DNA of 64,000 nt from positions 26,939,865 through 27,003,864 of the forward strand of contig OZ022577.1 of assembly GCA_963669155.1 (NCBI GenBank). Direction: 5' to 3'. Positions 57,586 to 64,000 of the stretch are shown here, in pieces; positions within the stretch are counted from its first letter, which is position 1, and the number at the start of each line of letters is the position of its first letter. The translations under genes and the position numbers were made by a program. The stretch is from Arbacia lixula (taxonomy: Eukaryota > Echinodermata > Echinoidea > Arbacioida > Arbaciidae). The notes beneath the pieces are model-generated. The model saw only the letters and a program-made list of their open reading frames with translations, did no database searches and was not told the DNA's origin.

Positions 57586-60402
57586 AGTTACGATTATCGT
57601 ATAGCAATTGTAATCATCCCATAGTTCATGATTTTTTTCTCACCGTCTTCTTCATAAAATTCTTCAAAAACGGGTCTGTGTGTGGAAACTATCGATGTTA
57701 GCTCGCGTGGATGGATGGGTGGCGGTAACGCCGCACTGCGCCGGGAATTGATATGAAAACAATCGATAGACCAGAACGTAGAAAGCGTTGAAAAGCTCTT
57801 CATCTGATTAGAGGGGAAAGATTGATATTATTTCTGAAATTGGAGGCACCCAACCGGAATCCCTAGGGCCTGGGGGGCTTTTTTGAGGCAGTGACAGAAT
57901 AATTAAGTTCCCTCTCGTTTTCCAAATGAAAGACCATGATCTCTAACTCCTCCTGACACCTTTGATAATGGTGATGTTCTACTTGAAAGTGACATTGATA
58001 TCGTGTTCTATATCCGTTTATATTTTTCCTTTTTACCCTCACAAGAAATCACGAATGGCAATTAGGCTCTTCTTGTATTATTTGATATATTATATGACTT
58101 ACGCGTGTGTTTAGAATCGCAATTATTATGTTTTTGCTTTCTACGGACCTTCAGCATGTTCTGATAATATGCTTGAACTAAATTCCAGACGGAATAGAGA
58201 AATTCAGGAAATTAAAATATATGAAATCACAAATAATATGTAAAAGTGCAACAACGACAGCAAAACCTCTCGATTGAGTTGGCGATCTACCGACAACTTT
58301 CTTATCGTCCGATTGTTTTCAAACCATTCTCTTTGTATTTTGGCTTTCATTGAGATGCAACTTAATGTTTTGACCGGATTTGCCCTTTAAATTCGAGCTG
58401 TGCACTAACTGTAAATGGTCGCATCGATCAGAAATGCCGCCAGATCCTGCAAGCGTATCCCCTCCCCATTGCCGCCGACAAGAGAAGCTTTCACCGAGCT
58501 TTTGCAGTTCCCCGGTGGCGATGTAAACGAGCAATCAAGGGAGAACTGCGTGAGAGGCACTTAGCCAACAAACACAGCGGGCACTAACATCCTCCCGATA
58601 AACCCGCCCAGAGTCACCTGCAAAGGAGGGTGGAAGATGGGCAAAGACACACGAGGAGGAGTCCGGTATGTCTTCGAGGCGCGCACGGTCCGATACCAAA
58701 GACCCCGGTACAGAGAGAGAGAGGGGGGGAGGGAGAGAGAGGTGGACATCGAGAAAACAACCCCGCCGCGGGATCGGCTATTTATTCTTCTACCTCTGTT
58801 GACACGCCGCTCTGCCATCACTCTGTAATCACATGGGGTGGGGAAGGGGGTGGAAAACTCATGCGCGGGGAAATTGGAGAAGGGTTGGAGGAGGGGGGCT
58901 TAAAAGTATGGAGAGAAGGTAGCGGGGAGGACAGACACACCTTAACCTAATACCTCTATGAGAAACATCGTAACACGCAGCGAGATAATGGCAAGACCGG
59001 CAACAGGCACGGTTTCAAGATGGCTTTGGATTACATCTCCTCTGTGCCAAACAGATTTATGCGGGTCTTCAGCTTCACATTAATACACTATTCTCGACAT
59101 GAAATCACTCTTCATCAAATTTGACGTTTGGCACGTTGCCAAGTTACCATATCCGAAACCTTTTTGCATGGTTGAAGTGTCTACGTTGACGTACGACACC
59201 TGTCACAACATCCATGTCTTGCGTGTATACGTTACGCGTTGGCTGATCATGCTGATGATCACACATGATTAATATAATACAGGGACTGTGATATTTCATA
59301 CAGCTCAGGAGCGAAAGTGAGACCGGTATGGACATTCCCGCGTAAAAGCGGGACCACTCTTACCTCTGTCTGAACGTAATGAAAACCGTCCGATGGAGCA
59401 TGCAATGCGATCATACTTATTAATTCAATAAAAACCGGGGCAAATCTCGGGTGATATTTGGCGGCGTCCCCGTAGACGTATGTGTGAAGAAATCTGGAAA
59501 CAAGACAGTACTTCGTCCTGATCTCTGAAATGTAATGTGTGTCCTCTTCGTGATCTAAAAGCACGAAACCCGTCTAACACTCCAGACAAATATGAATAGG
59601 ACTTGGGAATAAAATACTTCACTCGTCTCCATTGATGCATTAATTGTTAACGTCCGTCTTCTTCTCGTTGCTGGGTTGTGATCAGTGCGAAAGTACGACG
59701 CTTGTCGTGCATGGAAGCTTTAACGTGCCAATGATCGGTACTCCATTCCAGGAAATACATAACACTTGTCGACCTGATTTTTCATGGTATTCCAGGTAAA
59801 GCGTCGTGGTCACACTGTCAATATGATCGCGAAAGACCTCTTCGTAAGGGCAACGTATCCCCAATTAAATTACGGCGCCGTAAACAACCCGTAGGCAAAA
59901 TGTCGCGGACAGCAACAGCAAACTATGTAAAGGAGATCGTCATCTGATTCTTGACCCAACACTGGCATTGGACAGGGCCTGTTTTCCGTAGCTTCTTTCG
60001 TTAACGCCCTCATTACCATCCATTGATAGCCCCATTTCAATTTTACCTTAAAAACATACCATTGCCTATGGAATTGAGAGAGTGAATATAAAGCATAGCC
60101 GTATGCAAGAATGGCTTAAACGCTTTGATGACATTTTCTCACCCTGGGATGGGGATGAACTCTCCCCCGTGATAAACATGATTATGTCCTACCCCCATCC
60201 CCACTCCGTGGCTACGCGGCTTCTTCGCAAGGCCCCCACTCGATATCTAGAGTACCCCTACCCCTCTAAAGATATTTCTGAGTCAGACTTGACTTAAACA
60301 CCTGTTTTGGACTTGATTGATATTCAGTATTATCATGAAACACGATACTCATCAATCTAATTTTTGCTGCCACAAGAAATTTAATTTGAATTTGACTGTA
60401 GC

Positions 60403-60486
60403 TTACTTCTTGGTGTAATGGACAATCTGCTGCTTTATGGAATTTGTGTGTATTACATGTCCATGTATACTTGTGAAGAACGGGCA
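60403..60486. mobile_element. short MITE (85-bp family), copy 9, degenerate
   Basis: Only the core is clear: caatctgctgctttatggaa followed by ttgtgtgtattacatg. The terminal TTAA words are lost. Confidence 0.45.
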
Positions 60487-60605
60487 CACGTGGCATGTCG
60501 GATATAAATTAGATTGATATGCAATTCGATGCGCAACGCTTTGTAATTGAAATACACATAATAGACTTGTAGTATACAAATACGATTAATGAACAGTGTA
60601 ATGAC

Positions 60606-60664
60606 AGTCTACATGTCTACAGTCTACATAGTCTACAGTCTACATAGTCTACAGTCTACATAGT
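60606..60664. repeat. 16-bp tandem repeat (agtctacagtctacat)
   Basis: Three to four copies of agtctacagtctacat, itself two 8-bp half-units differing by one or two bases. Confidence 0.9.
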
Positions 60665-61999
60665 GGAAATATTTCCACTAATGATGAATTTCACGCTTGA
60701 TCATGCTGATGGCAGCATGCACGAATGCGTCTTTGCGGCCTCTCCCCTAAAGATTGATTACCTGCGGTTCATTCATTATGCCAAACGTATGAAAAGTACG
60801 TGCATGTTGAAAAGGAAAGATGGTATATTATTATAACTCAAAAATGATGGGCCATTCCCTTTAAAAACATAACAAGCACATACATGTACCAACTAACCAA
60901 AAAGTCTCTACACTTTCCCCGATAAAGCTTTATCACATCGCACTTTAGTGGATTTGAAGAGACATTTAAAAATATTACTCCCATGCCCATCTCTTCAATG
61001 GGTTTCCTAGTCATTTACCAAATACTTCCCGCGCCAAAATACGATGATGGTCAGCGGGGGGAATGAAACGGCGTCGTGCGGATCCAATATCTTTGAGACT
61101 CGACCGCGTGAAAACGGCAGCTTTCTCTCTCTCTCTCTGTCTCTGTGCCCCGGGGCGTGCCTTATCCTTGCCCTGCTCATATGGATATGAAAAATGCATT
61201 AAACATAATACCCCGTCACCCTTGGGCTCGTGAGGTAATTGTCTGACATTCGTACGCGATTGCCCTCCGTCTAACGTTACCCGCCATCTTCCCCGAGCCG
61301 CACGGCTGACCCTCCGCTTGGAGTGCAGAATAAAGGCGGAGGGAACAGGGGTCTTTGACGACACGTGGATACTTCATCAAGATGTAAGTGGAGATCCTCA
61401 TCTGTATAATGCCCGCATGACCCAGCCGCCAGATTTTGTGTCCTACATACAAATGTAGACTCTTATTCTTCACCCTGCGTCTCTTTTTCACCTCAGCACT
61501 TTCAATTCTGACTTTGCCATCTCGAATCTATGAAACCCAGTCTTACCTTTTATTACCTACACACCAACTTGGGTTCGTATAAGTTTCAAACGCAATGGCA
61601 AATACAACTATCAGGTAGCTAACAATAACATGTCATTTAAAATCATTGTTAATAATGGACGGTGGGAAACAATGAATACAAAAACACGGAATAGAGGAGG
61701 AGGGGCAAATGTATAATAAGAGAGAATGAAAGGGAGAGATATTTTGCTAACAAATTAACAAGGGAAAAGGATACATCACAAAGAAGATTAGAGGAAAGAA
61801 TATAGGAAGAACGAGCAAGTGGGGAGAAGGGGGGAAAGATAATAAAACAAGAGTTGAGACAGAAAAAAAGGGAAGAGATTATAAGAGAGTGAAGTTGGAC
61901 GAAAGAGAGAGATCGAGAGAGTTGGGATGGCATATACACACATACGGACAGACAGACGGATACACAGAGAGAAAGCAGCTGAATGACTGGTCATCTTAC

Positions 62000-62134
62000 C
62001 TGGCTGTCGGACAAGCGGGTGATGTCCGGCTTGAGATAGTAGATGATTCCCTCCAGGGCGTTGGGTAGAGTAGCCGCTCGGATCAGCAGGATGGTTAAGA
62101 GGATGTACGGGAAGGGTGCCGTGAAGTACACCAC
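62000..62134 (-). CDS. SLC6 transporter, TM5 exon
   Basis: Acceptor ctctctctctaccag, donor CCAG|gtaaga, 45 codons in phase 0. It encodes [19 protein letters not shown], then [19 protein letters not shown] and TRLSDSQ. VVYFTAxFPYxxLxxLLIR, TLPxAxxGIxYYLKPD is standard for TM5 and the following extracellular loop in this SLC6 group. Confidence 0.97.
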
Positions 62135-63976
62135 CTGGTAGAGAGAGAGGAACAAAACGTACACCCCATCCCCACAAAGTTAGATCTAACGTTCCCGATA
62201 ACCAGTATGAATAGCAGACTAGCGTGGTTGTGTTATGCGGTGGTGGTTAGTTAGGAAGGTGCGACATTGGTCATTTTCAGAGTGACTTTACACGTCATGT
62301 CGGAGTGATAACCGTTAACAATGTAAGATCTACTTTATAACACCCTAGACTTATTACAGAGTTGTCTACACAATGTTTACAAGAACAACGCATTAAATAA
62401 TTATCTACACTTAACAATGCCAGCTACTACCATATACCAACTACATAAAATCATGTCTTTATACAAACATAAAGCAGCTAAGTTCAACTGTCCAGTCCAT
62501 GGTATACATTTACACAATGCAATTAAATGGACATTTAAGTAATGGACATATTCATTGTTCTGTCAGTCTTTCGAAATAACGTGAATGTATAACTCCTGAA
62601 AGACGGTGCTTAAAAGCAATTCGTCTTGTCTAGCGTTCATGCACAAGTACAATGATCTTGCTAAGTAGAATTGTTATACATATCATCGTCCCTCTTTAAT
62701 TTCTAGCCCACTAACAAGGTTCGGAAAAATATTACTACTAAAGTGCAAATTGATGCATTCACATTGAATTTACATCAAAACCTGTTTTACAATCTATGGT
62801 AGATCGAAATACACCCTTGCTATACAATTGGAAGACTCAGTTAGTAAAATCCATTTACAAGTTACAATTTCTGATTGTGATACAAGAGCTGAATTCTCGC
62901 GTACGTGAGCCACCAATGTGGGTTCTGTACCTCACACGAGAATTCCCCGATGAAAGAGCATCATGAATGTACAATGAAACCGCCAAGCGCTTTAAATCTA
63001 CAGCATAAAAGGTCAACAGGAGGGCATATGCAAGCCGCACTTGTTTTAAAGCATAGCTTGTCTGTTTCAACTTGGTCGTATCATTAAAGCGGAAGTCCAT
63101 CTTTAAAGCTCAGTTTGGTACACAAACCATTTAAATGGTGTGCTGTACTTCTGCATAACACCTGTCGGTTTCGTTAAAGCACCCACAATACCTTTACAAC
63201 GTAAGAGTACATGAACATTTACAAAAAATACATATCAATGACAACAAATTGTACATCCAAGTTCTCGTCTCTTCCCGTACATGACTAAAACATTTAGAAA
63301 CCACATCGGCATACCATTCGCAAACGCCCAGCACAATGGCGATCGTTCAGACATTACCCCAAATCACACACACACACACACACACACACACGTATACGCA
63401 CACACAAACACACACACACACACACACACACATACACATACACACAAACACTGTTTGGGAGGCGCCTCCCGTTTAACCACAGGGGTTTGACAATCCATGT
63501 ACAAGTTATGTCAATGGCAAGTGTGACATCAGATAATTACACACGTCACCTTGATCGGGGTAAGAGCATGGTAACACTTCCCTGGCAACTCACGTGCCTG
63601 GTTTGGGACGTTACACTGCGGACATCTGTTAAAGTCGCTAAAACAAGGCATAGAGAGAAATGAGAGGTCATTGATTGTGCGTGATGATGAAGACAGAAAG
63701 GTGTACGTGCTGGGGAAATAAAACAACTACGTGTACAGAAATCCCTCGAATTTTGAGCATAAACCGACGATTAGCTGTCGCGTGTTGTATGTCTTGGAAG
63801 ACTGATCGTGAGTGACGTAACTGGCGAATGCTTCACTCTTGCAGGCTGGCGTCAGCGAAGTAGGTTGTCCGGAGAAGTAGCGCGGTCGTTTTTACATTCG
63901 TTGAATTATTACCCGTTATATAACATTATAAGTCTTGAAGCTCCGAACCCAGTTTGACACAATATCGCACCTATAC
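62135..63976. other. intron between TM4-end and TM5 exons
   Basis: No further exon seen. Contains the CA array listed separately and AT-rich sequence. Confidence 0.6.
63365..63450. repeat. (CA)n microsatellite
   Basis: Two CA blocks separated by cgtatacg, about 85 nt in total. Confidence 0.95.
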
Positions 63977-64000
63977 CTTCATGGTAGCCCCCAGAGAAAC
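63977..64000 (-). CDS. SLC6 transporter, 3' end of an exon cut by the window edge
   Basis: The last 24 bases, read on the - strand, give VSLGATMK followed by a gtatag donor. This fits the junction KxVSxGxxxK|VVYFTA at the end of TM4 in SLC6 proteins, in phase 0 with the next exon. The call rests on position and phase; the peptide itself is too short to be diagnostic. Confidence 0.6.

Larger units (their letters stand above)
51098..61999. other. 10.9-kb intron between TM5 and TM6 exons
   Basis: Holds many of the MITE copies listed separately. No SLC6-like or other splice-bounded exon was seen. Splice phase across the intron is 0-0 and the protein is continuous (LSDSQ|VWMDA). Confidence 0.75.

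Overview
The window is animal nuclear DNA: spliced genes with GT-AG introns of 0.4 to 12.6 kb, low coding density, and many microsatellites and short non-autonomous DNA transposons. The protein signatures are metazoan. Frequent TACATGTA-like words, long GA/CT arrays and many hairpin MITEs suggest a marine invertebrate deuterostome, perhaps an echinoderm. The species cannot be fixed from the sequence alone.

Three genes can be supported. (1) At the left edge, on the + strand, are the last two coding exons of RCE1, the CAAX-prenyl protease of the ER (1005-1067 and 2016-2257). Its upstream exons lie outside the window. (2) At 9961-11184, on the + strand, is an intronless 407-residue protein of the STK35/PDIK1L kinase family. 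It has lost the catalytic Asp, Lys and Asn of the HRDLKPxN loop, so it reads as a pseudokinase. (3) From 22500 to the right edge, on the - strand, are eleven coding exons of a Na+/Cl- dependent SLC6 transporter of the GABA/taurine/creatine branch. They run from just before TM5 to the stop codon, about 416 residues, in perfect phase. The N-terminal exons (TM1-4) lie beyond 64000. The three genes have no obvious functional link. The pseudokinase and the transporter are convergent, separated by about 11 kb without a recognisable gene.

The rest is intergenic and intronic DNA dominated by repeats. At least seven hairpin or TIR repeat families can be seen by eye. They include a TTAA-flanked piggyBac-like element with an internally deleted sister copy, a roughly 85-bp TTAA family with about nine copies, a roughly 160-bp TIR family carrying a CRE-like TGACGTCA core, and several palindromic elements. 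A 48-bp decayed duplicate of a transporter exon sits in the adjacent intron. Most open frames in the window are readings through GA, CA or TAC arrays, or chance frames, and are not annotated.

No clustered new gene system was found. The most unusual items are the intronless pseudokinase and the dense set of related MITE families.
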